Source: Eucommia ulmoides
Lineage: Eukaryota > Streptophyta > Magnoliopsida > Garryales > Eucommiaceae
Reading direction: 5' to 3'
Length of the DNA stretch: 64,000 bases
Assembly (NCBI GenBank): GCA_016647705.1
Contig: JAENRU010000492.1
Location: forward strand, 341,001 to 405,000
The notes under the pieces were generated by a model. That model did no database searches. It had not been told where the DNA came from and was given only the letters and a program-made list of their open reading frames with translations. Positions 34,857 through 49,435 of the stretch are shown piece after piece (positions within the stretch are counted from its first letter, which is position 1; each line of letters opens with the position of its first letter). Made by a program: the position numbers and the translations under genes.

Positions 34857-35506
34857 TTGTTGTTGACACAACCTCAGACATAAAACAACACTTTTTTTGG
34901 ATGGAAATGACGTTCTATTCAAAATGCCCGAAAATACCAAGTTCGACCAAATAATTCAACTTTGTCCGTTTCAGACGAAAAATATGATATGATCGGGATG
35001 AAACGGCCCACTGTGTAAAATGCCCCCAAAATACCCAAAAAGACTAAATTCGACTAGATAATTTAACTGTCTCTATTTCGGACGGAAGACAACACTTTTT
35101 TGGGTGGAAACGACCTTCTTTGGAAAGGCCGCCAAAATGTTCAGAAAGACCAAGTTTGGCAAAAAAATTCAACTGTGTCTGTTTCGGACGCAAAGTACCA
35201 CTTGTTTAGCTGGAAACGGGCCTCCGTACGAAACGCACCCAAAATGCCCGAAAACACCAAATTTGACCTAAATATTGAACAGTGGTTGTTTCGGACGAAA
35301 AGCACCACTTTTTTTTTTTTTTTTTGTTGAAACGACCTCAGACATAAAACAACACGTTTTTGGGTGGAAATGACGTTCTATTAAAAATGACAAAAAAGAC
35401 CAAGTTCGACCAAATAATTCAACTGTGTCCGATTCGGACAAAAAATATGACATGGTCGGGATGAAACGGCCGTCATTGTAAAACGCCCCCAAAATACCCA
35501 AAAAGA
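33631..35506. repeat. HOR unit 3: P-Q-Q-R (1,876 bp)
   Basis: P at 33631, Q at 34088 and 34561, R at 35044. The second Q has a 30-T tract at 34826-34855. R has private GAAAGGCCGCC and TTTGGCAAAAAAATTC changes. Confidence 0.85.
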
Positions 35507-37365
35507 CTAAATTCGACCAGAGAATTCAACTGTGTCTATTTCGGATGGAAGACAACACTTTTTTGGGTGGAAACGGCCTTCTTTGGAAACGCCCCAAAAT
35601 CCTCCGAAAGACCAAGTTTGACACGAAAATTCAACTGTGTCCGTTTCGGACGCAAAGTACCACTTGTTTGGTTGGAAACGGCCCTTTGTACATAACGCAC
35701 CCAAAATGCCCGAAAAGTCCAAAGTTGACCGGAAAATTGAACAGTGGTTGTTTCTGACGAAAAGCACCACTTTTTTTTTTTTTTTGAAACAACCTCAACA
35801 TAAAACAACACTTTTTTTGGTGGAAGTGACGTTTTATTCAAAATTCCGAAAAAGACCAAGTTCGACCAAATAATTCAACTGTGTCCCTTTCGGACGAAAA
35901 ATATGACATGATCGGGATGAAACGGCCCTCTGTGTAAAATGCCCCCAAAATGTCCAAAAAGACTAAATTCGACCAGATAATTCAACGGTGTCTATTTCGG
36001 ATGGAAGACAACACTTTCTTGGGTGGAAACGGCCTTCTTTGGAAACGTCCCCAAAATGCTCAGAAAGACCAACTTTGACCCGAAAATTCAATTGTGTCCA
36101 TTTTGGATGCAAAGTACCACTTGTTTGGTTGGAAACGGGCCTCCAAACAAAACGCACCCAAAATACCCGAAAAGACCAAATTTGACCTGAATATTGAACA
36201 GTGGTTGTTTCGGACGAAAAGTTTAACTTTTTTTTTTTTTTTTTTGTTGTTGTTGACACAACCTCAGACATAAAACAACACTTGTTTTGGATGGAAATGA
36301 CGTTCTATTCAAAATGCCCGAAAATACCAAGTTCGACCAAATAATTCAACTTTGTCCGTTTCAGACGAAAAATATGACATGATCGGGATGAAACGGCCCT
36401 CTGTGTAAAACGCCCCCAAAATGCCCAAAAAGACTAAATTCGACCAGATAATTCAACGGTGTCTATTTCGGATGGAAGACAACACTTTCTTGGGTGGAAA
36501 CGGCCTTCTTTGGAAACGTCCCCAAAATGCTCAGAAAGACCAACTTTGACCCGAAAATTCAATTGTGTCCATTTTGGATGCAAAGTACAACTTGTTTGGT
36601 TGGAAACGGGCCTCCAAACAAAACGCACCCAAAATACCCGAAAAGACCAAATTTGACCTGAATATTGAACAGTGGTTGTTTCGGAAGAAAAGTTTAACTT
36701 TTTTTTTTTTTTTTTTGTTGTTGTTGACACAACCTCAGACATAAAACAACACTTTTTTTGGATGGAAATGACGTTCTATTCAAAATGCCCGAAAATACCA
36801 AGTTCGACCAAATAATTCAACTTTGTCCGTTTCAGACGAAAAATATGATATGATCGGGATGAAACGGCCCACTGTGTAAAATGCCCCCAAAATACCCAAA
36901 AAGACTAAATTCGACTAGATAATTTAACTGTCTCTATTTCAGACGGAAGACAACACTTTTTTGGGTGGAAACGACCTTCTTTGGAAATGCCGCCAAAATG
37001 TTCAGAAAGACCAAGTTTGGCCAAAAAATTCAACTGTGTCTGTTTCGGACGCAAAGTACCACTTGTTTAGCTGGAAACGGGCCTCCGTACGAAACGCACC
37101 CAAAATGCCCGAAAACACCAAATTTAACCTAAATATTGAACAGTGGTTGTTTCGGACGAAAAGCACCACTTTTTTTTTTTTTTTGTTGAAACGACTTCAG
37201 ACATAAAACAACACGTTTTTGGGTGGAAATGACGTTCTATTAAAAACGACCAAAAAGACCAAGTTCGACCAAATAATTCAACTGTGTCCGATTCGGACGA
37301 AAAATATGACATGATCGGGATGAAACGGCCGTCATTGTAAAACGCCCCCAAAATACCCAAAAAGA
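35507..37365. repeat. HOR unit 4: P-Q-Q-R (1,859 bp)
   Basis: P at 35507, Q at 35963 and 36434, R at 36905. Read against unit 5 base by base, I see one substitution (AAATTCCG at about 35843 versus AAATGCCG) and one-base changes in two T runs. Rare variants (CATAACGCAC, CGGAAGAAAAG, TTTCAGACGGAAG, AATTTAACC) are shared by both units. Confidence 0.9.
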
Positions 37366-39226
37366 CTAAATTCGACCAGAGAATTCAACTGTGTCTATTT
37401 CGGATGGAAGACAACACTTTTTTGGGTGGAAACGGCCTTCTTTGGAAACGCCCCAAAATCCTCCGAAAGACCAAGTTTGACACGAAAATTCAACTGTGTC
37501 CGTTTCGGACGCAAAGTACCACTTGTTTGGTTGGAAACGGCCCTTTGTACATAACGCACCCAAAATGCCCGAAAAGTCCAAAGTTGACCGGAAAATTGAA
37601 CAGTGGTTGTTTCTGACGAAAAGCACCACTTTTTTTTTTTTTTTTGAAACAACCTCAACATAAAACAACACTTTTTTTGGTGGAAGTGACGTTTTATTCA
37701 AAATGCCGAAAAAGACCAAGTTCGACCAAATAATTCAACTGTGTCCCTTTCGGACGAAAAATATGACATGATCGGGATGAAACGGCCCTCTGTGTAAAAT
37801 GCCCCCAAAATGTCCAAAAAGACTAAATTCGACCAGATAATTCAACGGTGTCTATTTCGGATGGAAGACAACACTTTCTTGGGTGGAAACGGCCTTCTTT
37901 GGAAACGTCCCCAAAATGCTCAGAAAGACCAACTTTGACCCGAAAATTCAATTGTGTCCATTTTGGATGCAAAGTACCACTTGTTTGGTTGGAAACGGGC
38001 CTCCAAACAAAACGCACCCAAAATACCCGAAAAGACCAAATTTGACCTGAATATTGAACAGTGGTTGTTTCGGACGAAAAGTTTAACTTTTTTTTTTTTT
38101 TTTTTGTTGTTGTTGACACAACCTCAGACATAAAACAACACTTGTTTTGGATGGAAATGACGTTCTATTCAAAATGCCCGAAAATACCAAGTTCGACCAA
38201 ATAATTCAACTTTGTCCGTTTCAGACGAAAAATATGACATGATCGGGATGAAACGGCCCTCTGTGTAAAACGCCCCCAAAATGCCCAAAAAGACTAAATT
38301 CGACCAGATAATTCAACGGTGTCTATTTCGGATGGAAGACAACACTTTCTTGGGTGGAAACGGCCTTCTTTGGAAACGTCCCCAAAATGCTCAGAAAGAC
38401 CAACTTTGACCCGAAAATTCAATTGTGTCCATTTTGGATGCAAAGTACAACTTGTTTGGTTGGAAACGGGCCTCCAAACAAAACGCACCCAAAATACCCG
38501 AAAAGACCAAATTTGACCTGAATATTGAACAGTGGTTGTTTCGGAAGAAAAGTTTAACTTTTTTTTTTTTTTTTTTTGTTGTTGTTGACACAACCTCAGA
38601 CATAAAACAACACTTTTTTTGGATGGAAATGACGTTCTATTCAAAATGCCCGAAAATACCAAGTTCGACCAAATAATTCAACTTTGTCCGTTTCAGACGA
38701 AAAATATGATATGATCGGGATGAAACGGCCCACTGTGTAAAATGCCCCCAAAATACCCAAAAAGACTAAATTCGACTAGATAATTTAACTGTCTCTATTT
38801 CAGACGGAAGACAACACTTTTTTGGGTGGAAACGACCTTCTTTGGAAATGCCGCCAAAATGTTCAGAAAGACCAAGTTTGGCCAAAAAATTCAACTGTGT
38901 CTGTTTCGGACGCAAAGTACCACTTGTTTAGCTGGAAACGGGCCTCCGTACGAAACGCACCCAAAATGCCCGAAAACACCAAATTTAACCTAAATATTGA
39001 ACAGTGGTTGTTTCGGACGAAAAGCACCACTTTTTTTTTTTTTTTGTTGAAACGACTTCAGACATAAAACAACACGTTTTTGGGTGGAAATGACGTTCTA
39101 TTAAAAACGACCAAAAAGACCAAGTTCGACCAAATAATTCAACTGTGTCCGATTCGGACGAAAAATATGACATGATCGGGATGAAACGGCCGTCATTGTA
39201 AAACGCCCCCAAAATACCCAAAAAGA
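37366..39226. repeat. HOR unit 5: P-Q-Q-R (1,861 bp), near-identical to unit 4
   Basis: P at 37366, Q at 37823 and 38294, R at 38766. Essentially a copy of the preceding unit, so the duplication is very recent or a product of assembly. Confidence 0.9.
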
Positions 39227-40610
39227 CTAAATTCGACCAGAGAATTCAACTGTGTCTATTTCGGATGGAAGACAACACTTTTTTGGGTGGAAACGGCCTT
39301 CTTTGGAAACGCCCCAAAATCCTCCGAAAGACCAAGTTTGACACGAAAATTCAACTGTGTCCGTTTCGGACGCAAAGTACCACTTGTTTGGTTGGAAACG
39401 GCCCTTTGTACATAACGCACCCAAAATGCCCGAAAAGTCCAAAGTTGACCGGAAAATTGAACAGTGGTTGTTTCTGACGAAAAGCACCACTTTTTTTTTT
39501 TTTTTTGAAACAACCTCAACATAAAACAACACTTTTTTTGGTGGAAGTGACGTTTTATTCAAAATGCCGAAAAAGACCAAGTTCGACCAAATAATTCAAC
39601 TGTGTCCCTTTCGGACGAAAAATATGACATGATCGGGATGAAACGGCCCTCTGTGTAAAATGCCCCCAAAATGTCCAAAAAGACTAAATTCGACCAGATA
39701 ATTCAACGGTGTCTATTTCGGATGGAAGACAACACTTTCTTGGGTGGAAACGGCCTTCTTTCGAAACGTCCCCAAAATGCTCAGAAAGACCAACTTTGAC
39801 CCGAAAATTCAATTGTGTCCATTTTGGATGCAAAGTACCACTTGTTTGGTTGGAAACGGGCCTCCAAACAAAACGCACCCAAAATACCCGAAAAGACCAA
39901 ATTTGACCTGAATATTGAAGAGTGGTTGTTTCGGACGAAAAGTTTCATTTTTTTTTTTTTTGTTGTTGTTGACACAACCTCAGACATAAAACAACACTTT
40001 TTTTGGATGGAAATGACGTTCTATTCAAAATGCCCGAAAATACCAAGTTCGACCAAATAATTCAACTTTGTCCGTTTCAGATGAAAAATATGATATGATC
40101 GGGATGAAACGGCCCACTGTGTAAAACGCGCCCAAAATACCCAAAAAGACTAAATTCGACTAGATAATTTAACTGTCTCTATTTCGGACGGAAGACAACA
40201 CTTTTTGGGTGGAAACGACCTTCTTTGGAAATGTCGCCAAAATGTTCAGAAAGACCAAGTTTGGCCAAAAAATTCAACTGTGTCTGTTTCGGACGCAAAG
40301 TACCACTTGTTTAGCTGGAAACGGGCCTCCGTACGAAACGCACCCAAAATGCCCGAAAACACCAAATTTGACCTAAATATTGAACAGTGGTTGTTTCGGA
40401 CGAAAAGCACCACTTTTTTTTTTTTTTTTGTTGAAACGACCTCAGACATAAAACAACACTTTTTTGGGTGGAAATGACGTTCTATTAAAAATGACCAAAA
40501 AGACCAAGTTCGACCAAATAATTCAACTGTGTCCGATACGGACGAAAAATATGACATGATCGGGATGAAACGGCCGTCATTGTAAAACGCCCCCAAAATA
40601 CCCAAAAAGA
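39227..40610. repeat. HOR unit 6: P-Q-R (1,384 bp)
   Basis: P at 39227, Q at 39684, R at 40150. P still matches the two preceding units. Q switches to a variant with CTTTCGAAACG and AAAGTTTCATTTTT that recurs in units 8, 9, 11, 13 and 16. Confidence 0.85.
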
Positions 40611-42001
40611 CTAAATTCGACCAGAGAATTCAACTATGTCTATTTCGGATGGAAGACAACACTTTTTTGGGTGGAAACGGCCTTCTTTGGAAACGCCCCA
40701 AAATCCTCCGAAAGACCAAGTTTGACACGAAAATTCAACTGTGTCCGTTTCGGACGCAAAGTACCACTTGTTTGGTTGGAAACGGCCCTTTGTACAAAAC
40801 GCACCCAAAATGCCCGAAAAGTCCAAAGTTGACCGGAAAATTGAACAGTGGTTGTTTCTGACGAAAAGCACCACTTTTTTTTTTTTTTTGAAACAACCTC
40901 AACATAAAACAACACTTTTTTTGGTGGAAGTGACGTTTTATTCAAAATGCCGAAAAAGACCTAGTTCGACCAAATAATTCAACTGTGTCCCTTTCGGACG
41001 AAAAATATGACATGATCGGGATGAAACGGCCCTCTGTGTAAAACGCCCCCAAAATGCCCAAAAAGACTAAATTCGACCAGATAATTCAACGGTGTCTATT
41101 TCGGATGGAAGACAACACTTTCTTGGGTGGAAACGGCCTTCTTTGGAAACGTCCCCAAAATGCTCAGAAAGACCAACTTTGACCCGAAAATTCAATTGTG
41201 TCCATTTTGGATGCAAAGTACAACTTGTTTGGTTGGAAACGGGCCTCCAAACAAAACGCACCCAAAATACCCGAAAAGACCAAATTTGACCTGAATATTG
41301 AACAGTGGTTGTTCCGGACGAAAAGTTTAACTTTTTTTTTTTTTTTTTTTGTTGTTGTTGACACAACCTCAGACATAAAACAACACTTTTTTTGGATGGA
41401 AATGACGTTCTATTCAAAATGCCCGAAAATACCAAGTTCGACCAAATAATTCAACTTTGTCCGTTTCAGACGAAAAATATGATATGATCGGGATGAAACG
41501 GCCCACTGTGTAAAATGCCCCCAAAATACCCAAAAAGACTAAATTCGACTAGATAATTTAACTGTCTCTATTTCGGACGGAAGACAACACTTTTTTGGGT
41601 GGAAACGACCTTCTTTGGAAATGCCGCCAAAATGTTCAGAAAGACCAAGTTTTGCGAAAAAATTCAACTGTGTCTGTTTCGGACGAAAAGTACCACTTGT
41701 TTAGCTGGAAACGGGCCTCCGTACGAAACGCACCCAAAATGCCCGAAAACACCAAATTTGACCTAAATATTGAACAGTGGTTGTTTCGGACGAAAAGCAC
41801 CACTTTTTTTTTTTTTTTTTGTTGAAACGACCTCAGACATAAAACAACACATTTTTGGGTGGAAATGACGTTCTATTAAAAACGACCAAAAAGGCCAAGT
41901 TCGACCAAATAATTTAACTGTGTCCGATTCGGACGACAAATATGATATGATCGGGATGAAACGGCCGTCATTGTAAAACGCCCCCAAAATACCCAAAAAA
42001 A
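40611..42001. repeat. HOR unit 7: P-Q-R (1,391 bp)
   Basis: P at 40611, Q at 41067, R at 41539. P follows the GTCCGATACGGACG variant that also precedes units 10, 12, 14 and 15. Confidence 0.85.
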
Positions 42002-43389
42002 CTAAATTCGACCAGAGAATTCAACTGTGTCTATTTCGGATGGAAGACAACACTTTTTTGGGTGGAAACGACCTTCTTTGGAAACGCCCCAAAATCCTCC
42101 GAAAGACCAAGTTTGACACGAAAATTCAACTGTGTCCGTTTCGGACGCAAAGTACCACTTGTTTGGTTGGAAACGGCCCTTTGTACATAACGCACCCAAA
42201 ATGCCCGAAAAGTCCAAAGTTGACCGGAAAATTGAACAGTGGTTGTTTCTGACGAAAAGCACCACTTTTTTTTTTTTTTGAAACAACCTCAACATAAAAC
42301 AACACTTTTTTTGGTGGAAGTGACGTTTTATTCAAAATGCCAAAAAAGACCAAGTTCGACCAAATAATTCAACTGTGTCCCTTTCGGACGAAAAATATGA
42401 CATGATCGGGATGAAACGGCCCTCTGTGTAAAATGCCCCCAAAATGTCCAAAAAGACTAAATTCGACCAGATAATTCAACGGTGTCTATTTCGGATGGAA
42501 GACAACACTTTCTTGGGTGGAAACGGCCTTCTTTCGAAACGTCCCCAAAATGCTCAGAAAGACCAACTTTGACCCGAAAATTCAATTGTGTCCATTTTGG
42601 ATGCAAAGTACCACTTGTTTGGTTGGAAACGGGCCTCCAAACAAAACGCACCCAAAATACCCGAAAAGACCAAATTTGACCTGTATATTGAAGAGTGGTT
42701 GTTTCGGACGAAAAGTTTCATTTTTTTTTTTTTTTTTGTTGTTGTTGACACAACCTCAGACATAAAACAACACTTTTTTTGGATGGAAATGACGTTCTAT
42801 TCAAAATGCCCGAAAATACCAAGTTCGACCAAATAATTCAACTTTGTCCGTTTCAGATGAAAAATATGATATGATCGGGATGAAACGGCCCACTGTGTAA
42901 AACGCCCCCAAAATACCCAAAAAGACTAAATTCGACTAGATAATTTAACTTTCTCTATTTCGGACGGAAGACAACACTTTTTTGGGTGGAAACGACCTTC
43001 TTTGGAAATGCCGCCAAAATGTTCAGAAAGACCAAGTTTGGCCAAAAAATTCAATTGTGTCTGTTTCGGACGCAAAGTACCACTTGTTTAGCTGGAAACG
43101 GGCCTCCGTACGAAACGCACCCAAAATGCCCGAAAACACCAAATTTGACTTAAATATTGAACAGTGGTTGTTTCGGACGAAAAGCACCACTTTTTTTTTT
43201 TTTTTTTTGTTGAAACGACCTCAGACATAAAACAACACATTTTTGGGTGGAAATGACGTTCTATTAAAAACGACCAAAAAGACCAAGTTCGACCAAATAA
43301 TTCAACTGTGTCCGATTCGGACGACAAATATGATATGATCGGGATGAAACGGCCGTCATTGTAAAACGCCCCCAAAATACCCAAAAAAA
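42002..43389. repeat. HOR unit 8: P-Q-R (1,388 bp)
   Basis: P at 42002, Q at 42457, R at 42926. The R monomers preceding and inside this unit share CACATTTTTGGGTGG and GACGACAAATATGATATG, tying units 7-9 together. Confidence 0.85.
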
Positions 43390-44775
43390 CTAAATTCGAC
43401 CAGAGAATTCAACTGTGTCTATTTCGGATGGAAGACAACACTTTTTTGGGTGGAAACGGCCTTCTTTGGAAATGCCCCAAAATCCTCCGAAAGACCAAGT
43501 TTGACACGAAAATTCAACTGTGTCCGTTTCGGACGCAAAGTACCACTTGTTTGGTTGGAAACGGCCCTTTGTACATAACGCACCCAAAATGCCCGAAAAG
43601 TCCAAAGTTGACCGGAAAATTGAACAGTGGTTGTTTCTGACGAAAAGCACCACTTTTTTTTTTTTTTTGAAACAACCTCAGCATAAAACAACACTTTTTT
43701 TGGTGGAAGTGACGTTTTATTCAAAATGCCGAAAAAGACCAAGTTCGACCAAATAATTCAACTGTGTCCCTTTCGGACGAAAAATATGACATGATCGGGA
43801 TGAAACGGCCCTCTGTGTAAAATGCCCCCAAAATGTCCAAAAAGACTAAATTCGACCAGATAATTCAACGGTGTCTATTTCGGATGGAAGACAACACTTT
43901 CTTGGGTGGAAACGGCCTTCTTTCGAAACGTCCCCAAAATGCTCAGAAAGACCAACTTTGACCCGAAAATTCAATTGTGTCCATTTTGGATGCAAAGTAC
44001 CACTTGTTTGGTTGGAAACGGGCCTCCAAACAAAACGCACCCAAAATACCCGAAAAGACCAAATTTGACCTGTATATTGAAGAGTGGTTGTTTCGGACGA
44101 AAAGTTTCATTTTTTTTTTTTTTTTGTTGTTGTTGACACAACCTCAGACATAAAACAACACTTTTTTTGGATGGAAATGACGTTCTATTCAAAATGCCCG
44201 AAAATACCAAGTTCGACCAAATAATTCAACTTTGTCCGTTTCAGATGAAAAATATGATATGATCGGGATGAAACGGCCCACTGTGTAAAACGCCCCCAAA
44301 ATACCCAAAAAGACTAAATTCGACTAGATAATTTAACTGTCTCTATTTCGGACGGAAGACAACACTTTTTTGGGTGGAAACGACCTTCTTTGGAAATGCC
44401 GCCAAAATGTTCAGAAAGACCAAGTTTGGCCAAAAAATTCAACTGTGTCTGTTTCGGACGCAAAGTACCACTTGTTTAGCTGGAAACGGGCCTCCGTACG
44501 AAACGCACCCAAAATGCCCGAAAACACCAAATTTGACCTAAATATTGAACAGTGGTTGTTTCGGACGAAAAGCACCACTTTTTTTTTTTTTTTTGTTGAA
44601 ACGACCTCAGACATAAAACAACACTTTTTTGGGTGGAAATGACGTTCTATTAAAAATTACCAAAAAGACCAAGTTCGACCAAATAATTCAACTGTGTCCG
44701 ATACGGACGAAAAATATGACATGATCGGGATGAAACGGCCGTCATTGTAAAACGCCCCCAAAATACCCAAAAAGA
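43390..44775. repeat. HOR unit 9: P-Q-R (1,386 bp)
   Basis: P at 43390, Q at 43846, R at 44314. Q matches unit 8 Q including GTATATTGAAGAGTGG. Confidence 0.85.
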
Positions 44776-46178
44776 CTAAATTCGACCAGAGAATTCAACT
44801 ATGTCTATTTCGGATGGAAGACAACACTTTTTTGGGTGGAAACGGCCTTCTTTGGAAACGCCCCAAAATCCTCCGAAAGACCAAGTTTGACACGAAAATT
44901 CAACTGTGTCCGTTTCGGACGCAAAGTACCACTTGTTTGGTTGGAAACGGCCCTTTGTACAAAACGCACCCAAAATGCCCGAAAAGTCCAAAGTTGACCG
45001 GAAAATTGAACAGTGGTTGTTTTTGACGAAAAGCACCACTTTTTTTTTTTTTTTTTGAAACAACCTCAACATAAAACAACACTTTTTTTGGTGGAAGTGA
45101 CGTTTTATTCAAAATGCCGAAAAAGACCTAGTTCGACCAAATAATTCAACTGTGTCCCTTTCGGACGAAAAATATGACATGATCGGGATGAAACGGCCCT
45201 CTGTGTAAAACGCCCCCAAAATGCCCAAAAAGACTAAATTCGACCAGATAATTCAACGGTGTCTATTTCGGATGGAAGACAACACTTTCTTGGGTGGAAA
45301 CGGCCTTCTTTGGAAACGTCCCCAAAATGCTCAGAAAGACCAACTTTGACCCGAAAATTCAATTGTGTCCATTTAGGATGCAAAGTACAACTTGTTTGGT
45401 TGGAAACGGGCCTCCAAACAAAACGCACCCAAAATACCCGAAAAGACCAAATTTGACCTGAATATTGAACAGTGGTTGTTTCGGACGAAAAGTTTAACTT
45501 TTTTTTTTTTTTTTTTTTGTTGTTGTTGACACAACCTCAGATATAAAACAACACTTGTTTTGGATGGAAATGACGTTCTATTCAAAATGCCCGAAAATAC
45601 CAAGTTCGACCAAATAATTCAACTTTGTCCGTTTCAGACGAAAAATATGACATGATCGGGATGAAACGGCCCTCTGTGTAAAACGCCCCCAAAATGCCCA
45701 AAAAGACTAAATTCGACCAGATAATTCAACGGTGTCTATTTCGGATGGAAGACAACACTTTCTTGGGTGGAAACGGCCTTCTTTGGAAACGTCCCCAAAA
45801 TGCTCAGAAAGACCAACTTTGACCCGAAAATTCAATTGTGTCCATTTTGGATGCAAAGTACAACTTGTTTGGTTGGAAACGGGCCTCCAAACAAAACGCT
45901 CCCAAAATACCCGAAAAGACCAAATTTGACCTGAATATCGAACAGTGGTTGTTTCGGACGAAAAGTTTAACTTTTTTTTTTTTTTTTTTTGTTGTTGTTG
46001 ACACAACCTCAGACATAAAACAACACTTCTTTTGGATGGAAATGACGTTCTATTCAAAATGCCCGAAAAGACCAAGTTTGACCAAATAATTCAACTTTGT
46101 CCATTTCAGACGAAAAATATGATATGATCGGGATGAAACGGCCCTCTGTGTAAAACGCCCCCAAAATACCCAAAAAGA
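44776..46178. repeat. HOR unit 10: P-Q-Q, no R (1,403 bp)
   Basis: P at 44776, Q at 45234 and 45707, then the next P at 46179. The R monomer is absent; the second Q ends with TTGTCCATTTCAGACG, a marker of Q monomers that precede P directly. Confidence 0.85.
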
Positions 46179-47566
46179 CTAAATTCGACCAGAGAATTCA
46201 ACTGTGTCTATTTCGGATGGAAGACAACACTTTTTTGGGTGGAAACGGCCTTCTTTGGAAACGCCCCAAAATCCTCCGAAAGACCAAGTTTGACACGAAA
46301 ATTCAACTGTGTCCGTTTCGGACGCAAAGTACCACTTGTTTGGCTGGAAACGGCCCTTTGTACAAAACGCACCCGAAATGCCCGAAAAGTCCAAATTTGA
46401 CCAGAAAATTGAACAGTGGTTGTTTCTGACGAAAAGTACCACTTTTTTTTTTTTTTTTTGAAACAACCTCAACATAAAACAACACTTTTTTTGGTGGAAG
46501 TGACGTTTTATTCAAAATGCCGAAAAAGACCAAGTTCGACCAAATAATTCAACTGTGTCCCTTTCGGACGAAAAATATGACATGATCGGGATGAAACGGC
46601 CCTCTGTGTAAAATGCCCCCAAAATGTCCAAAAAGACTAAATTCGACCAGATAATTCAACGGTGTCTATTTCGGATGGAAGACAACACTTTCTTGGGTGG
46701 AAACGGCCTTCTTTCGAAACGTCCCCAAAATGCTCAGAAAGACCAACTTTGACCCGAAAATTCAATTGTGTCCATTTTGGATGCAAAGTACCACTTGTTT
46801 GGTTGGAAACGGGCCTCCAAACAAAACGCACCCAAAATACCCGAAAAGACCAAATTTGACCTGAATATTGAAGAGTGGTTGTTTCGGACGAAAAGTTTCA
46901 TTTTTTTTTTTTTTTTGTTGTTGTTGACACAACCTCAGACATAAAACAACACTTTTTTTGGTTGGAAATGACGTTCTATTCAAAATGCCCGAAAATACCA
47001 AGTTCGACCAAATAATTCAACTTTGTCCGTTTCAGACGAAAAATATGATATGATCGGGATGAAACGGCCCACTGTGTAAAACGCCCCCAAAATACCCAAA
47101 AAGACTAAATTCGACCAGATAATTTAACTGTCTCTATTTCGGACGGAAGACAACACTTTTTTGGGTGGAAACGACCTTCTTTGGAAATACCGCCAAAATG
47201 TTCAGAAAGACCAAGTTTGGCCAAAAAATTCAACTGTGTCTGTTTCGGACGCAAAGTACCACTTGTTTAGCTGGAAACGGGCCTCCGTACGAAACGCACC
47301 CAAAATGCCCGAAAACACCAAATTTGACCTAAATATTGAACAGTGGTTGTTTCGGACGAAAAGCACCACTTTTTTTTTTTTTTTTGTTGAAACGACCTCA
47401 GACATAAAACAACACTTTTTTGGGTGGAAATGACGTTCTATTAAAAATGACCAAAAAGACCAAGTTCGACCAAATAATTCAATTGTGTCCGATACGGACG
47501 AAAAATATGACATGATCGGGATGAAACGGCCGTCATTGTAAAACGCCCCCAAAATACCCAAAAAGA
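46179..47566. repeat. HOR unit 11: P-Q-R (1,388 bp)
   Basis: P at 46179, Q at 46637, R at 47105. R has GAAATACCGCC, shared only with unit 13, which lies 3,257 bp downstream. Confidence 0.85.
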
Positions 47567-49435
47567 CTAAATTCGACCAGAGAATTCAACTATGTCTATT
47601 TCGGATGGAAGACAACACTTTTTTGGGTGGAAACGGCTTTCTTTGGAAACGCCCCAAAATCCTCCGAAAGACCAAGTTTGACACGAAAATTCAACTGTGT
47701 CCGTTTCGGACGCAAAGTACCACTTGTTTGGTTGGAAACGGCCCTTTGTACAAAACGCACCCAAAATGCCCGAAAAGTCCAAAGTTGACCGGAAAATTGA
47801 ACAGTGGTTGTTTCTGACGAAAAGCACCACTTTTTTTTTTTTTTTGAAACAACCTCAACATAAAACAACACTTTTTTTGGTGGAAGTGACGTTTTATTCA
47901 AAATGCCGAAAAAGACCTAGTTCGACCAAATAATTCAACTGTGTCCCTTTCGGACGAAAAATATGACATGATCGGGATGAAACGGCCCTCTGTGTAAAAC
48001 GCCCCCAAAATGCCCAAAAAGACTAAATTCGACCAGATAATTCAACGGTGTCTATTTCGGATGGAAGACAACACTTTCTTGGGTGGAAACGGCCTTCTTT
48101 GGAAACGTCCCCAAAATGCTCAGAAAGACCAACTTTGACCCGAAAATTCAATTGTGTCCATTTTGGATGCAAAGTACAACTTGTTTGGTTGGAAACGGGC
48201 CTCCAAACAAAACGCACCCAAAATACCCGAAAAGACCAAATTTGACCTGAATATTGAACAGTGGTTGTTTCGGACGAAAAGTTTAACTTTTTTTTTTTTT
48301 TTTTGTTGTTGTTGACACAACCTCAGACATAAAACAACACTTGTTTTGGATGGAAATGACGTTCTATTCAAAATGCCCGAAAATACCAAGTTCGACCAAA
48401 TAATTCAACTTTGTCCGTTTCAGACGAAAAATATGACATGATCGGGATGAAACGGCCCTCTGTGTAAAACGCCCCCAAAATGCCCAAAAAGACTAAATTC
48501 GACCAGATAATTCAACGGTGTCTATTTCGGATGGAAGACAACACTTTCTTGGGTGGAAACGGCCTTCTTTGGAAACGTCCCCAAAATGCTCAGAAAGACC
48601 AACTTTGACCCGAAAATTCAATTGTGTCCATTTTGGATGCAAAGTACCATTTGTTTGGTTGGAAACGGGCCTCCAAACAAAACGCACCCAAAATACCCGA
48701 AAAGACCAAATTTGACAAGAATATTGAACAGTGGTTGTTTCGGACGAAAAGTTTAACTTTTTTTTTTTTTTTTTTTGTTGTTGTTGACACAACCTCAGAC
48801 ATAAAACAACACTTGTTTTGGATGGAAATGACGTTCTATTCAAAATGCCCGAAAATACCAAGTTCGACCAAATAATTCAACTTTGTCCGTTTCAGAAGAA
48901 AAATATGACATGATCGGGATGAAACGGCCCTCTGTGTAAAACGCCCCCAAAATGCCCAAAAAGACTAAATTCGACCAGATAATTCAACGGTGTCTATTTC
49001 GGATGGAAGACAACACTTTCTTGGGTGGAAACGGCCTTCTTTGGAAACGTCCCCAAAATGCTCAGAAAGACCAACTTTGACCCGAAAATTCAATTGTGTC
49101 CATTTTGGATGCAAAGTACAACTTGTTTGGTTGGAAACGGGCCTCCAAACAAAACGCACCCAAAATACCCGAAAAGACCAAATTTGACCTGAATATCGAA
49201 CAGTGGTTGTTTCGGACGAAAAGTTTAACTTTTTTTTTTTTTTTTTTGTTGTTGTTGACACAACCTCAGACATAAAACAACACTTCTTTTGGATGGAAAT
49301 GACGTTCTATTCAAAATGCCCGAAAAGACCAAGTTTGACCAAATAATTCAACTTTGTCCATTTCAGACGAAAAATATGATATGATCGGGATGAAACGGCC
49401 CTCTGTGTAAAACGCCCCCAAAATACCCAAAAAGA
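47567..49435. repeat. HOR unit 12: P-Q-Q-Q, no R (1,869 bp)
   Basis: P at 47567, Q at 48023, 48493 and 48965. It is the only triple-Q unit. P has GGCTTTCTTTGG, shared with unit 14. Confidence 0.85.
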
